Source: Riptortus pedestris (Eukaryota; Arthropoda; Insecta; Hemiptera; Alydidae). From it: DNA of 64,000 nucleotides. Position 1 is the stretch's first letter. Every line of letters begins with the position of its first letter. The notes under the pieces were generated by a model. That model ran no database searches. It saw nothing but the letters and a program-made list of their open reading frames with translations, and was not told the origin of the DNA. Positions 1 to 11,633 of the stretch are shown one piece after another. The position numbers were made by a program, and so were the translations under genes. The stretch spans positions 65,741,001 to 65,805,000 of the forward strand of contig CM032228.1 of NCBI GenBank assembly GCA_019009955.1. Reading direction: 5' to 3'.

Positions 1-180
1 TTATTGAAATTAACCAAGAGTTAGACAAACTCAATTGGGTTAAGTCAACAAGAGTTTGATAAACTTAAAAGACGAAAATAAAAAGGAAGATGATACCAAT
101 CTAATATATAAATTAGACTGCTTGCATTACCCTCAATATGCATATGATCAAACTTCTCTATACCTCAATATAGCAATCAT
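1..180. other. AT-rich flank, nothing recognised
   Basis: Leading AT-rich sequence without a recognisable gene or repeat. Confidence 0.5.
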
Positions 181-374
181 TATATTAATCCTAAGAAAAT
201 GGAAAGGGAAGGAAATACTGCTTTGGCGCAGCATGAAGAAATTTAAAAAAATAATTATGATTATGAAAATGTTACAATTTCAACATTTTCATAATCATAA
301 TTATGTTTTCAAATTTCTTCATGTTGCGCCAAAGCAGTATTTCCTTCCCTTTCCATTTTCTTAGGATTAATATA
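181..374. repeat. near-perfect 194-bp palindrome (foldback element)
   Basis: The two arms are reverse complements over about 90 bp each with roughly three mismatches, around an 8-bp centre near 274-281. The outer ends read TATATTAATCCTAAG and CTTAGGATTAATATA. It could be a foldback or MITE-type element or a recent inverted duplication, and a transcript would form a long hairpin. Short open frames across it are by-products of the symmetry. Confidence 0.9.
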
Positions 375-384
375 AAGAAAAAGG

Positions 385-1003
385 TCCGTCACGCAGGGGC
401 TGCGTAAACTAAGCAGATTTCCCACGTGAAGTTTTACAATAGAGAAATCTGCCTAATTACAACTGTAGTAGTAAGAAACCTCTAAACCTATTCACGAGGG
501 ACGAATAGTTACGGAAACGGCCGCCAGAGCTCTCGGCGGAAAGTCCGAACATAGCCGACTCTTGCCGACCACACGCAGAATACAAATGCAAATATCTCGG
601 TTAATATTCAAGATAGGGAATAAATGTATATAACAATATTTATGGTAAATTTAATTTGCAATAAGATTGATTCCGTACAATGTTTCAATCCGACGTATAG
701 TAACGGAGATTTTCGAAAATCCTCCCCTCTAAACCCCCCCTCCCACTGGTCTGAGTTCAGCTGTTCACGAACTTGATCTTCCTTTTTACATAAAACGAAT
801 AAATATCGAGTTTGGTAACGATCAAACAAAAATTGCGACCGCTAGAGCGGTAACAGACAAATATATATATATAAAGTTTTAAACGGACCTCATTTTCGTC
901 ATTTACTAGGTAGGATCGATGGACATTTGAAGAAAAATTTCGGAAATTCCGTCATGAGTACAACCTCAATAGCTGATTTCCCTTAAGGGAAATCTGCTAA
1001 AAT
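385..1003 (+). mobile_element. family A element, short form, both ends present
   Basis: Reference copy of the dominant repeat. The 5' hairpin stem ACGCAG/CTGCGT lies at 391-405, the 12-mer AGCAGATTTCCC at 412-423, and a short (TA)n core near 860. The 3' hairpin GATTTCCC-TTAA-GGGAAATC is followed by TGCTA and A-rich sequence. There is no coding capacity. Subterminal inverted repeats, a microsatellite core and a 3' hairpin match the layout of DINE-1/HINE elements. The class is inferred from structure only. Confidence 0.8.
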
Positions 1004-2218
1004 GAAATAAAGAGAAAAATTTAAGAAGCTTTACATATATCTATGATTTTGAACATACCCACACTATCCTTTTCTAAACTTAATTTTAAACCGTTAAACA
1101 TTTTATATTTAGATTAAAAAATATATTTTAAAATAAAAAGATAACGATTACTTCATTAAAAATAATAAACCAAAGTAAGTGTATTATCATAATTATTAAG
1201 CAATTAATTAGTACACTAATCATTATGTTACCTTTTTTTATAATAATGACAAAGTCACCAATGTGATGTTGTGAAGATTGTCTTATTACTATAATGGAGT
1301 ATAAACAATTATTACTTTCATCTGCAATATTTTTAAAAAAAATATAGATTGCCTCTGAAGGACAAATTAAAGAATTTTTAATGACCATGGAGACTTATTT
1401 CCCCATCCAGCTGAAATACATGGTCTCAGTCTTCATTGAAGAATATATTAAATTAATTAATGAACACATGTTATTCTACTGTATAAAAGTTATTAATATA
1501 TACAGTACCTTTTACATCCTTATTTGGACACACTGTATTAAGAAAGAAAGGGGACTGGAATGACTGTATCGCGCTAAACAGTAATTATGGGAGCGAAGGG
1601 AGAGATAAGTCTTATACAGAAGGCCCTGTTTAATCTACAATTGATTAAAGTTATCTACATAAATTAGAATATCAAACCCACATGGGGCTCGGCACATATT
1701 CATCTCCTTCCAAACCCCTACAGATGGCGGGATTTAGCATTTATTTCCAGTTTACAGTTTACTCTCTCACAATAAACAAGAATACATTGCCATTTATTTA
1801 TATTAATGGGAAGTGATTAGCTATTCCAAACGTCTGGAACGATTTGAAATTTAGAAGTGAATTCGGAATGATAGAACGATTGCTATTCCATTTATGAATT
1901 TTTGTTTTTCTTTGTAAGTAAAATATAGTACCCAATTAGCCAAAGTAGCATAAAAGGGACCTAAATAATTAAAAAAAAACATTTATTCGATATCAATAAA
2001 ACCTTAAGATATTTTATTATTTTCTCAGACTTTTACTTTATTAATATATTTTTGCCTCCCGAAGTTATTTTAATTACAGTTTTTGATTCAGTTGCCGCAT
2101 GATTTCCATTGCAGCACTTACAAAAGCCAAGCTTGAAGCCCGACAAAGATATAAGTATAGACCTTGTATAATTCCAGGAGGTTTCTCCTTGATATTTGAA
2201 TCTACAGATAAGTAGATG

Positions 2219-2264
<46 letters not shown>

Positions 2265-2663
2265 CAGAAATGGAGTTGACATATAATTTAAAAGTTGAAC
2301 AATTCATAAAGAACCGTACTCTAGGATTACAGTTCTCCTTAAGGGTAATCGTCTACTGAGTATATACAATACTTAAATGGTACTCTTTAAAAAACCCATC
2401 GACTGTACCAAATATATATATATATATACATATACATAAATATGTCTGTTGGAGGACCCTTGCTGTGGACCTGGAAGATGTTGGCAAAGCCCAGGTTTTG
2501 TACTAGGACTGGCGTCTAGAAGTAATTAGTCTATTAACGCTATAGTGACATTTTTTGTTTGATCTTTAATAAATTCTGAATTTAAACATTACATGACTCA
2601 ATTAATATACTTGAATTACAATTAATAATTGAATTTTAAAATAGATGTTATTATTTCCCTATT
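1004..2663. other. unassigned AT-rich sequence with a (TA)n tract
   Basis: No gene recognised. A (TA)n microsatellite lies at about 2222-2261 and a shorter one near 2412. Short frames reading through them are low complexity. Confidence 0.5.
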
Positions 2664-2671
2664 ATGTGGAA

Positions 2672-2699
2672 AAGTGTGTGTGTGCGCGCACACACACAC
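2672..2699. repeat. (TG)n-CGCG-(CA)n alternating palindrome
   Basis: TG repeats run into CGCG and then CA repeats, giving a self-complementary alternating purine-pyrimidine tract. Such tracts can adopt Z-DNA or a cruciform. Confidence 0.8.
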
Positions 2700-3984
2700 G
2701 AAAGTGTATTAGAGAGGTGGAGTGTTTTATATTAATAATCGTAATAGCTTATATTTTTATTTTAACCTTAATTATTTTATAAATTTTAAATACCTATTTT
2801 ATTTTATTTCTTTATTTATCATTTAAATATTATAAGAATCATTTTCCTATTGCCCAATGGTTTGGTTTTTAGTTGTTACGTTTCGGTTTTGTACCTAGTT
2901 TTGAATTTTGTCTTTGTTTGTTCCCTTGTTAAGTGTTTTGTTCTTTGTTGTGTTCCATTTTGTTATTTTGCGTCCTTTTCCGTTTAATTTCAGTTTTGGT
3001 GTTAAATTTCTGTTGTAGTGTTCCATTCCTGTAGCAATAATAAAATAAACATTAGATGAAAAACAAAAGTTTTATTACGTTAGTGGCCGAATTTGGATCA
3101 GAAGTTTAATGGAGTAAAACACAAAATGCTATACATCTACGTTATAATGCGACGAATCGAATAATGTGAAAAAATTAAGGTTATTAACAACTTATTTCAC
3201 TTAAATTTGTGATTTATAAATCATTTTACCTCAAATAATAACGAATATTTTTTTTAATGTTTTCGTTTAGTAAAAATAAGTAGCCCCCACCTCTCCTTCA
3301 TCCTACCCATTTATTTCCTCATGAACCAACCATATGGAATCTTCTTTGAATTTTACGACTTACAATCCAAGAGTAGTCTAAGGGATAAATAACACGTAAA
3401 ATATCCCAGTACTCTCGAAACCTTATTACATCAAGCTATCTCTCGACAACGGACTTTTTAAACAGTTAAAGGAAAAAATTCAAGTTAAATTCTGTTGGAA
3501 GGGGAGACCATTGAGGTTTTGTGAAGGATAAAAGGGATGATTTGTGGGCTGAAGTATGGCGTCTATTAATAGAGGATATTTATCAATTTCAAGGGTTCTT
3601 TTCAGGTTTATGGAGCTTCATTTAATGGAGAAGTACATCTCACAGCTGACAAACTGTACTTCTCTTCATCCGACAAAACAGACTTATCTTTGACAAGACG
3701 ATTTAGTAAATTGTTCCTAATTTTCTTTGAAAGGTCTGCAATTAACAAATTTCAAGTGAATTTTAGAAACGACTAAATCAGGCCTAATATTATTGCTATA
3801 AATACTCACCCTACTATAAAAACTAAAACTATTAATAATGACTGTACTCAATTTCCATGTTTCTTATTCCAAAATTAAAATTAATCATTATATTGCTAAA
3901 GGTTCTTACGCTGCAATAGTAATTTACGGATGAATATTCAATTTAAGTGATTTTGGCCAAAAGAAAAATGCGTTATCAAGATGA
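2700..3984. other. unassigned; possible decayed LTR stretch at 2860-3110
   Basis: The T-rich part around 2860-3060, with an AATAAAATAAA-type signal near 3035 and then TTTTATTACGTTAGTGGCC, is reminiscent of an LTR end followed by a leader. No termini or target duplication could be matched. The rest shows nothing recognisable. Confidence 0.25.
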
Positions 3985-4262
3985 AAAATGGCATGAGTAG
4001 GAGTGTGGGTTTACCGAAGGCCGAAAACTAAAAAACGCAAATATCTCGGTTAATATTAAAGACAATAAAAAAAACGTACATAACTAAATGTATAGAACAT
4101 TATATTTGCAATAAGATTGGTTCTATAAAACTTTTCGATTCGACGCATAATAACGGAGATATTAAGCATTTTCGAAATTCCTCTCCTCTAAACTCCCCCT
4201 TCTCCCCAGTCAGATTTCAGCCGTTGACGAACTTGATCGTTCATTTTATCGAGTTTCGAAAC
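3985..4262 (+). mobile_element. family A fragment (internal, 3'-side module)
   Basis: Carries the internal landmarks AAATATCTCGGTTAATATT, TAATAACGGAGATAT and the C-rich CTCCCC block, ending at CGAGTTTCGAAAC. Both element ends and the TA core are missing. Confidence 0.75.
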
Positions 4263-4534
4263 ACTCCACAAGAGATCAATTCACCACACTGATATTTTAC
4301 AATTTTAGTTGTACTTATTATTGGGTAAACTCAAATGAATTTTGTTTTCAATTTTCAATTTACTATTTAAAGAAAAAAACGGGGTAAATCTGATAAAACC
4401 CATTTTTACAGCCGTCAATGACTCACAATATCGTCAAGAACCTATTAACAACCACTTTAGATTAGATCTATAGCACAACACTAAGCCGTCTTCACAATTT
4501 GTAATGCATTTCAAGTTATATGCTAATTCAATAG

Positions 4535-4765
4535 AATTAACCAAGGGGTTAGCCATGATAGTTAAAGCTTTGGCTTTTTATCTCACATGGTAAACCAAGA
4601 GTGGTGAGTTAGATTCCTTCCTGGAGAGGTAATTATTTAGTGACGAACTCATTAAATAAAATTATTCGTTCGACTCTCGCTAGAAAAAGGTAACAACCTG
4701 TAGATAATCCTTCCCAAATTAGCCATAGTAGCAAGAAATGGACGTTAATAAATTATAATAGAATT
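4535..4765 (+). mobile_element. tRNA-derived SINE copy
   Basis: Shows the SINE layout shared with copies at 11.3, 21.4 and 56.5 kb. A tRNA-like head (GTTAGCCATG...GTTAAAGC, then a B-box-like GTGAGTTAGATTCC) is followed by a conserved body, TAGTGACGAACTCATTAAAT...CTGTAGATAATCC. The tail is AATGGACGTTAATAAATTATAA. It is probably transcribed by RNA polymerase III when active. Confidence 0.7.
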
Positions 4766-5653
4766 AACTGACACTTTGGAGTTTTATTATAGATGATGTC
4801 ACGCGTATATTTTGTGATATTTGCCTATTCTATATCTTATACATAATTACCACAATGCAAAATAGTGTTATCACCATTATTTGAGTGAATGATGAACCCA
4901 TTTGACAAGAAATATCGCGTACAGTAACTGAATAACATTACTTAGTCCAAAATGACAAGGTTACATGTTTGCCTTACAACTCTATAGGGGGGAATCACAT
5001 AAGTGGATTTTTACGTAGCAAGTTCCTGATTAAACCATTGTATTGTAGAATTGCAAATAAACGTAACTGTGTCCACATTAACGCTATAATAAACTGTCTT
5101 CATTATATGCAGAACTTATCAAATATTTAGCAAGTTTTTAATGACTTCCGATATTTCCCTTGCATTGTATAGCATTTATTGAAAGGCATCGAGCTGGTTG
5201 GTAAGGAGTTACTCCCCAGCTTTGTTATTGAGTGTGCTAAAGAACAGGCACTTGGACGATAAATGGCCCAATTTGTTTCTCGAGCGAGCTTTAACTACCT
5301 CGGATTTAGCTTTCTCGAATACCGTAGCTCAGTTAGATTGAGCTTCAAGAAGAACATCTTTTATTTCGTACTAATTCTTCAAGACATATCTTTAACACGA
5401 ATTACTTTTAAATAAGACCCAAAAGTAGGATCAGATACACATAGGTGTCAAACAGTAACAAAACTCAAATTGAAAATAGAGTCTTTAAACATAAGCATCT
5501 TCCAATCACGGAATTAAACTTCCGAAATGCTTCAGGCTGTCATACCTCAGGTTCCTCGGGCGCCTCTTAAACCGAAAAGCTCCATTGTGGGTCTAATGAC
5601 ATCAGGCCTCAAAAGCCATTTTGTTTCAGGTATTTGGGTATGCTAGAATTAAA
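4766..5653. other. unassigned intergenic/intronic sequence
   Basis: No coding or repeat signature recognised. Base composition is a little less AT-rich around 5160-5360. Confidence 0.45.
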
Positions 5654-6612
5654 ATGTCCATCTCGCAGAGGCTGCGGAAACTGAGCAGATTTCCCATGTC
5701 CTGGTATAAAAAACTCTAGATCTCATATGACAACATATTCCCTAACTCTATTAAAAAAACAGATGAGTACAAGGGAGTTGTATAAATGAGTTACAAAAAA
5801 ATAACGCTACAATTATAGAGTATCAATAATTGCTCATGATTGGTCCTATTACATTTTACGATCCGGCTAATTACAACGATAGTATTTTGAATTCAGATTT
5901 CACACGTGCTGGTATAACACAGTTTTCATCTCGCCGCATATGGATGAGAATCTCACCAAATATTCTCTATTTCTATTTAATAAATAAATAATAAAACCGA
6001 TGAATAGATGGGAGAGGGAAGTGAAGGCTGACAACAAGAAAGTACGGATAACTTGCTTAATATTTGAGTTTCAAAAAATGCATAAAACAACAATTATAGA
6101 CCATCAATAGTTAAACAAAATTGGCTCAATAGCATTTTACATTCGACTTGAAAACGGAGTTATTTTGTATTTAAATTCGCCATCTAAAACCCACTATTCC
6201 AGGTTCGACTTCAGCCAATAACAAATATGTTCATTAGTGTTGCATGAAACTGTTATATAACGAGTATCGTATTTATCAAGTAAATTTCTTCGAAACTAGA
6301 ACGTAAAATCTTAATTGATGACGTCATCACCCAACAAATTTGCATGTATCTCGGATAATAAAGGCCTCTTGAAAACAATGTTAGTTATTTAAGCTTAGAA
6401 TAAAGTGATTCATGATATAACTGATCATTGTTATTTGACATAAGTACTAGTGGTGGTTTACTGACATCTAAAAAATCGGAATATCTCTGCTAATATTTAT
6501 AACAGAAAAAAATATGTATATTCATTTATAGAACATTAAATTTGCAATACGATTTTTTATATATACATTTTCGATCCGACGTATAATAATGGATAATTTT
6601 GTATATTAGCTG
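5654..6612 (+). mobile_element. family A element, long form, 3' end missing
   Basis: Starts with a mutated 5' end (CTCGCAGAGGCTGCGG, then GAGCAGATTTCCC). It runs through both internal modules: the first near 6030-6200 (AAGAAAGTACGGATAACTTGC) and the second near 6470-6610 (ATCTCTGCTAATATT...CGATCCGACGTATAATAATGG). They are linked by a segment containing GATGACGTCATCAC and TGCATGTATCTCG. It stops before the TA core. Confidence 0.7.
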
Positions 6613-6839
6613 TCAAGTGTATACCAGATGACACCAGAAGCAACTCTTCACTGGAATTAATGTATTGTTTGAATGTTTAAAATAAGGGCTCAAGTCGAGG
6701 AATCATAGGTTTATTTCGGCATAGGCCTTACAAATTAAACGTCAAAATGCTTATAATAAAAAGCTAAATATGTAATATTTATGTTCACTCTTCTTTATAA
6801 GGTACATTTTTTGAGAGTATCTCTTATTAAATTCTAATA
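6613..6839. other. unassigned AT-rich spacer
   Basis: Nothing recognised. Confidence 0.4.
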
Positions 6840-7270
6840 CCCATGAAAAAATAAAATAATGCAATTTATTTCAAATATTTCAATTTATTTTTCGATGACT
6901 ACTCACTTTTACTACTACCTTACTATAATTTATACTATTTGGAAATTATTCTTCGTTATTTATCTCAATATGCACTGTTATCTTCAAGTTCTTATCACAC
7001 AGGACAATAACTCACGATCACGCGAATCACTGATCTTCACAAAACACTGCACTACACTAATCTTCACAAAACATGGCACTGCACTGATCTTCACTAAGCA
7101 CTGCAATGTACAGAAATAAAAGCACTGTTATCTAAAACCTGTACTGAACGCACTGTTATTCACTGGTAAGGTAACTTAGAATTGACTATCGGGCTCCCTG
7201 GGCGTCTTCATAGACCGGCGACAACGCTTTGCAGGAACGCGTACTTCTTAAATGCCTGATTTTCACAACA
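6840..7270 (-). mobile_element. decayed LTR related to the solo LTR at 22.1-22.8 kb
   Basis: Read on the minus strand it starts TGTTGTGAAAAT and contains ATTTAAGAAGT, AACAGTGCGTTCAGT and several GTGAAGATCAGTG units. The LTR at 22148-22756 has closely similar stretches. The 3' boundary is not recognisable and no target duplication was found. Open frames on the plus strand here are only translations of the GATCTTCACAAAACACTGCAC repeats. Confidence 0.45.
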
Positions 7271-7379
7271 ATACTTTAGTAGTCATATTTAGTCTTTAGC
7301 TTGAGTTATTTATTTGACCTTTATGCTTCAAAGAGAGTACAATCTTCTTGAAAAGATAGTAAGAGCTTCCTATACAAAT

Positions 7380-8244
7380 TACTAGACCTTCTTAACAACT
7401 CATTCAGTTTCTAATATAATTCACAATCCCATGAATATCGAAAAAAAAAACAATCAACATTGCTTTGAATTTTGATTTGCTCATTCGAGCTTTTTTAACT
7501 CTCGGTGAAGATGGGCTCTTCCAGTGCATGGATTGGCGCTTTGTTTCAGGATCATACATAAAAAACCATGATTCGTCACATGTTATTATCCTTTCCAGTA
7601 AGTTTGGGTCATTTTCAATGGCATTCAAAGTGTCAGTACAAACATTTTTGCGAGCTTCCAGTTGTTCAAATGTGAGAATTTTAGGCACCATTTTGGCACA
7701 CACTTTTTGCATGTTAAAATTATTATGTAATATTTGCCGTACGGATTCTTTATCAATTCGTACAGTTTCAGCAATCGCACGAATACTTAACCGACGGTCA
7801 GATCGAATCATATTACCGATTTTTTCGTTATTGTCATCCGTTTTCGACGTGGAAGGGCGACCCGGGCGTGAATCATCTTGAACGTCTTCTGGGCCATCTT
7901 GAAAACCCTTAAACCACTCAAAAACACGTGCACGCGATAAACATTCATTGCCATACACTTCTTTCAATAAATTATAAGTTTCAGTAGCGGTTTTTCCAAG
8001 TTTCACATGAAATTTCACAACAATTCGTTGCTCTACTGTTACACTTAACATTTTTCCGGCGAAACAAAAAAACAACTCTAATGCGAACGAAGGCTACGGC
8101 TGTACTGATTTGTTTACAGAAGCGAGAGGCACTATATTCGAAAGAGGAAGCTTCACGATAACAGCTGTTAGTTGCTGGCGTTTGACGCATGCGCACTTCT
8201 TCTGTAGCAGCGTCAGTCTCGTTATTTAATAGCCACACCGCCCG
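7380..8244 (-). mobile_element. truncated mariner element with one inverted terminal repeat
   Basis: On the minus strand the 5' end appears to be TA (8245-8246), then CGGGCGGTGTGGCTATTAAA, a plausible mariner terminal repeat next to the TA target dinucleotide. A leader of ~190 bp precedes the transposase start. The other terminal repeat is not found; similarity stops near 7380. Confidence 0.65.
7404..8051 (-). pseudogene. mariner-family transposase, C-terminally truncated
   Basis: About 215 codons of a Tc1/mariner transposase, which normally cuts and pastes its own element at TA sites using a DD34D triad. I start it at the Met at 8051 (MLSVTVEQRIVVKFHVKLGK), the usual start context; an upstream in-frame Met at 8075 is less likely. 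The helix-turn-helix part is present (SRARVFEWFKGFQDG, then DDSRPGRPSTSKTDD). So is the first catalytic Asp in ITCDESWFFMYDPETKRQSM. The frame reaches the MLIVFFFDIHGIV stretch and ends after YIRN. Family members are ~345 aa, so the second and third catalytic acids are gone. Just past the stop, another frame reads like a later part (KLNELLRR), which suggests a small internal deletion with frameshift. Inactive copy, irritans-type by appearance. Confidence 0.9.
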
Positions 8245-8246
8245 TA

Positions 8247-10457
8247 GAGCATTAATTTAGTCTTTGTATGGGGAGTTGAAGATGGTCGACACTCAGGCTG
8301 AAAAATTAAAGTAAAGACAAAGGGATTCTAAATATAACCACAGATGTCCACAAGATAATTCTTTGGCTTCTGGCCGTTTGAAGTAAACTGTGTAGATTCA
8401 TTCTCTGTCTGACAGATGAATTGGATTTTAGGAGTTTAATTTAAAATAATTTAAAATTCACTACCCAAAACTCTCCGAGTTATAGAAGTTCTTGTTGTGA
8501 AGCGTTGACATGTAAAGGGCCGCAGTTGGAGATTATAATTGCTCTGTCACCAGTAAAAATATGTAGGGGAAAGCCGAAAAGGCATGAATTATCAGCCAAA
8601 TATACTCCACTTCAAAGGGCTCGGGCCATCATTATACCGTTTATCAACAACCTAAGGTCAGGACGCCGGAGACGTAAGTCCATGGAAGGTTTTACAAATC
8701 CTTCAGATGTGTAGCTTTTTGTAAAGTGTAATAAATACCTTGGTGGAAGGGTTGACTTTTAGATAATCCACTCTCCATTTCTGCATGGCCAACGCCGAAG
8801 AAAACACCAGAACAGTACTGTTTTTTTCTCTCTGAAAGGATGAACGGCTTTTCTATCATATCTCCGGTGGATAGCAGACTGATTGTCAGACGTCGAACTG
8901 GGACGGCGAGATAATGGAATCATGTAGGGGATAAAGGCGTCCAACGATTCATTTCCCCGCTATATCGTCCTTGATAAGAGCTATTGAGTGATGAGAAGGA
9001 GGCGAACAAAGAGGTAATAGAGAATTTCGTCAAATTGGATAACCTATGGTTCTAAAAACTACACAAATAGGGGCGTTTGTAGCTTTCTTTTCACAAAGAT
9101 TAGGTTAACAGGATTTAAGGTTGGTATTACCATATCATACCTCAAATACCAGGAGGCCGGGTTTCGAGAAGCAGACGTTAGATTTAGTGAAATACATTTC
9201 TGCGAAATAATGCTTTTGGAGGAACAGATAGCGGCTTGCTTGTATCAATTAGGCTGTATAAAAGAATGGAGATGTTAGAATTATCGATATTACTGTGATG
9301 AGGAAATAAGTTGGGGAGTTATTGATCTATATTTTTTCGTCTGAATTAACCCATACGCCATATATCGATTTAGAGGTTCGGAGGCTGATTTGTTGAATAG
9401 GTAGTTTCAGCAACATGGCACATTGTGTACCCAACGAGGGGCAAGGCGCTACCTCCCTCCTTGCTAGATGAAACGAAACATAATTAGGTATGTACCTTCA
9501 ATATAAATTAATATTTTTTGAAGCAAATAATTGTGATAACTAATAAAGCGCAGCACTTAATATTCTTAACATATTGGTTTCATTTGCCTTTTCTGTGCTA
9601 AAATGTTGTAACTTGAACGACCATAGCTTTGATCCAGGGGTTGTCCTTGGCTTGGCATTGTCCATTGTCAAAAGTAGTATAGTTTTTAGAGGATTTTCCA
9701 TTTCTGCATGACTTAAGCTGGAAGTTATTTTTCTTAGTTTTCTTTTTAACACTCAAATAGGTCACAATTATTATTTTATCGCCACCATATTTAACATTTA
9801 AAAGTTTCTGGTAAAACTCAAGATCAGCTTTTTGGTTGGGAAAACCGGACCACGGGGAGTGAGGGTTTAGAAAGTTGGTAAAATGTGAAATCGAGATGAA
9901 ACGTTGTTTAACCAATGTGATTAATTAAGTCTGGTCCTTCACTAATCCACGTCACATCCAACATTTTTGTTCTACACAACTTTCTCTAACTAAAATATTA
10001 ACGGAGTAGTTTGTATGTTTACATTTTGGGTTATCAGTTGACCCCTTCATTGTACTGACTCAATTTTAAAATGATGACGTTATGCCTTATAACATTTAAT
10101 ATTATGCTTAAGTAATATTTGCATAGAGTTCTTTAAAGAGGAGAAAGAAAGAATAAGTTTCACGTAAATAACGTCATTCGTGCTGATATGACACACATTT
10201 TGTCGACATATGCTCCAGCATGGATAAAATCTGAAATGCTTAGTTTGTGGCGTATCCTTTTGTGTTATTCAATTTTGAATATTTACAAGTAGTAAGTTCA
10301 ATATCTCTAGTGCTGATGTAAAGTGTTACCAATTTATGTGCTTCTGTAGAGTACTCAGATTGTGACCTTATTTCTGGGAAGTTTCCAAGGGTTTTCACTC
10401 AATCGTGAGTAAGTAAAGGCCTAGCCTTAGTCATTTCTAGAATGAGTGGAACTCAGA
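8247..10457. other. unassigned unique sequence
   Basis: About 2.2 kb without a recognised gene or repeat. Open frames of 60-105 codons (for example minus strand 9598-9915) lack recognisable domains and I do not call them genes. A pyrimidine tract and AG near 9400 precede only a very short open stretch. Confidence 0.45.
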
Positions 10458-11093
10458 ATTTTAGCAGATTTCCCTTGAGGGAAATCAGCTATTGAGGTCG
10501 TACTCATGACGCGATTTTCAAAAATTTCTTCAAATGTCCATCGATCCTACCCAGAAGATGATGAATGAGGTCCGTTCTAAATTATATATATATATATATA
10601 TATATATCTATATATATATATATATATATATATCTATATATATGTATTAGTCTGTTAACACTCTAGCGGTCGCAATTTTTGTTTAATCGTCACCAAACTC
10701 GGTATTTAATCGTTTTATGTAAAAAGGAAGATCAAGTTCATTAACGGCTGAAATCGGACAAGTGAGAGGGGGGATATTATCGGGAGGGAATTTGGAAAAT
10801 TCGAAATATCTCCGTTACTATACGTCGAATCGAAAAAATGTATAGAACCAATCTTATTGCAAATTACATTTTCTATAAATATTGACATATACATTTATTC
10901 TCTATCTTGAATATTAACCGAGATATTTACATTTTTATTAAGTGTAACAGAAGAGCTATGGTCGCTTCTATTCGTTCCCGCCGAAAGCTAGTTCGGCCGT
11001 TCCGTAACTGTTCGGCTCTCGTATGGAGATTTCTCTATTGTATAACTTTACGTGGGAAATCTGCTTAGTTTAAGCAGCCCCTGTGTGACGGAC
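10458..11093 (-). mobile_element. family A element, short form, both ends present
   Basis: The 3' end is at the left (TTTTAGCAGATTTCCCTTGA). A (TA)n core with CTATA interruptions lies at about 10582-10642. The 5' hairpin (GCAGCCCCTGTGTGACGGAC as read on +) is at the right. Its ends and internal blocks align with the copies at 385-1003 and 39527-40188. Confidence 0.8.
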
Positions 11094-11156
11094 ATTTATT
11101 TAGTGAGTTCGTATCTAACGACTCCAGGTTACGAAGACCAGCACCTTAACACATAT

Positions 11157-11181
11157 GACACACACACACACACACACACAT
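11157..11181. repeat. (CA)n microsatellite
   Basis: About 12 CA units. Confidence 0.9.
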
Positions 11182-11264
11182 ATCTGAGCCCTATTGCTAA
11201 ATTGAAGAAGTTATTTAACGGGATTTGAACACTATTGAGACATCAAATTTTCAAATGTTAATAA

Positions 11265-11460
11265 CAAATAAAATCCTTATTTAATTGGGAGGGGTTCTCT
11301 GCAGATTACCTTGTCTAGCCAGAGTGGGACTAAGGATTTGATTTAATGAGTTCGTCACTAAATAAACTTATAATGCTCAGGTGAGAATCAAACTCGTCAC
11401 TCTAGATTTACTGTTTGGGAATAAGGTCAAAGCTTTTACTCGAGTGGCTAACCAGAGCCG
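11265..11460 (-). mobile_element. tRNA-derived SINE copy
   Basis: Same SINE as at 4.5 kb in reverse. The tRNA-like head is at the right (AGTGGCTAACC near 11440) and the B-box region around 11385-11400 (GAGAATCAAACTCGTCAC). The body includes CTAGCCAGAGTGGGACTAAGG. It abuts the 5' end of the Jockey-like element. Confidence 0.65.
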
Positions 11461-11633
11461 AAGACGTTTGTGTGCCGTAGCGTATTAGGAGTGGTACAGT
11501 GCGGACGGGATTAGTGAGTGCTCTCTTATCTCTTCTCAGCTCGTGTCTATCTGTCTCGCCTAATACTGAATCTAACTCTCGAAAATAAGCTGTGTCTTTT
11601 TAACAAATCTCGATTCTACTTCACACGGCTGAA

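Noticed and set aside
56..364. 102-codon frame
   Set aside because: Produced by reading through the 194-bp palindrome.
385..1003. Canonical Helitron
   Set aside because: The ends show hairpins and a CTAA-like 3' end, but flanks are A-rich rather than a clean A|T insertion, and the subterminal inverted repeats fit a HINE-type element better.
6859..7119. 86-codon frame with repeated LIFTKH
   Set aside because: The peptide repeats mirror short DNA repeats of an LTR read in antisense.
7465..7881. 138-codon frame on the plus strand
   Set aside because: Antisense shadow of the mariner transposase.
9398..9472. Exon after TTTCAG with about 18 open codons
   Set aside because: Too short, competing frames, no polyadenylation signal or homology seen.
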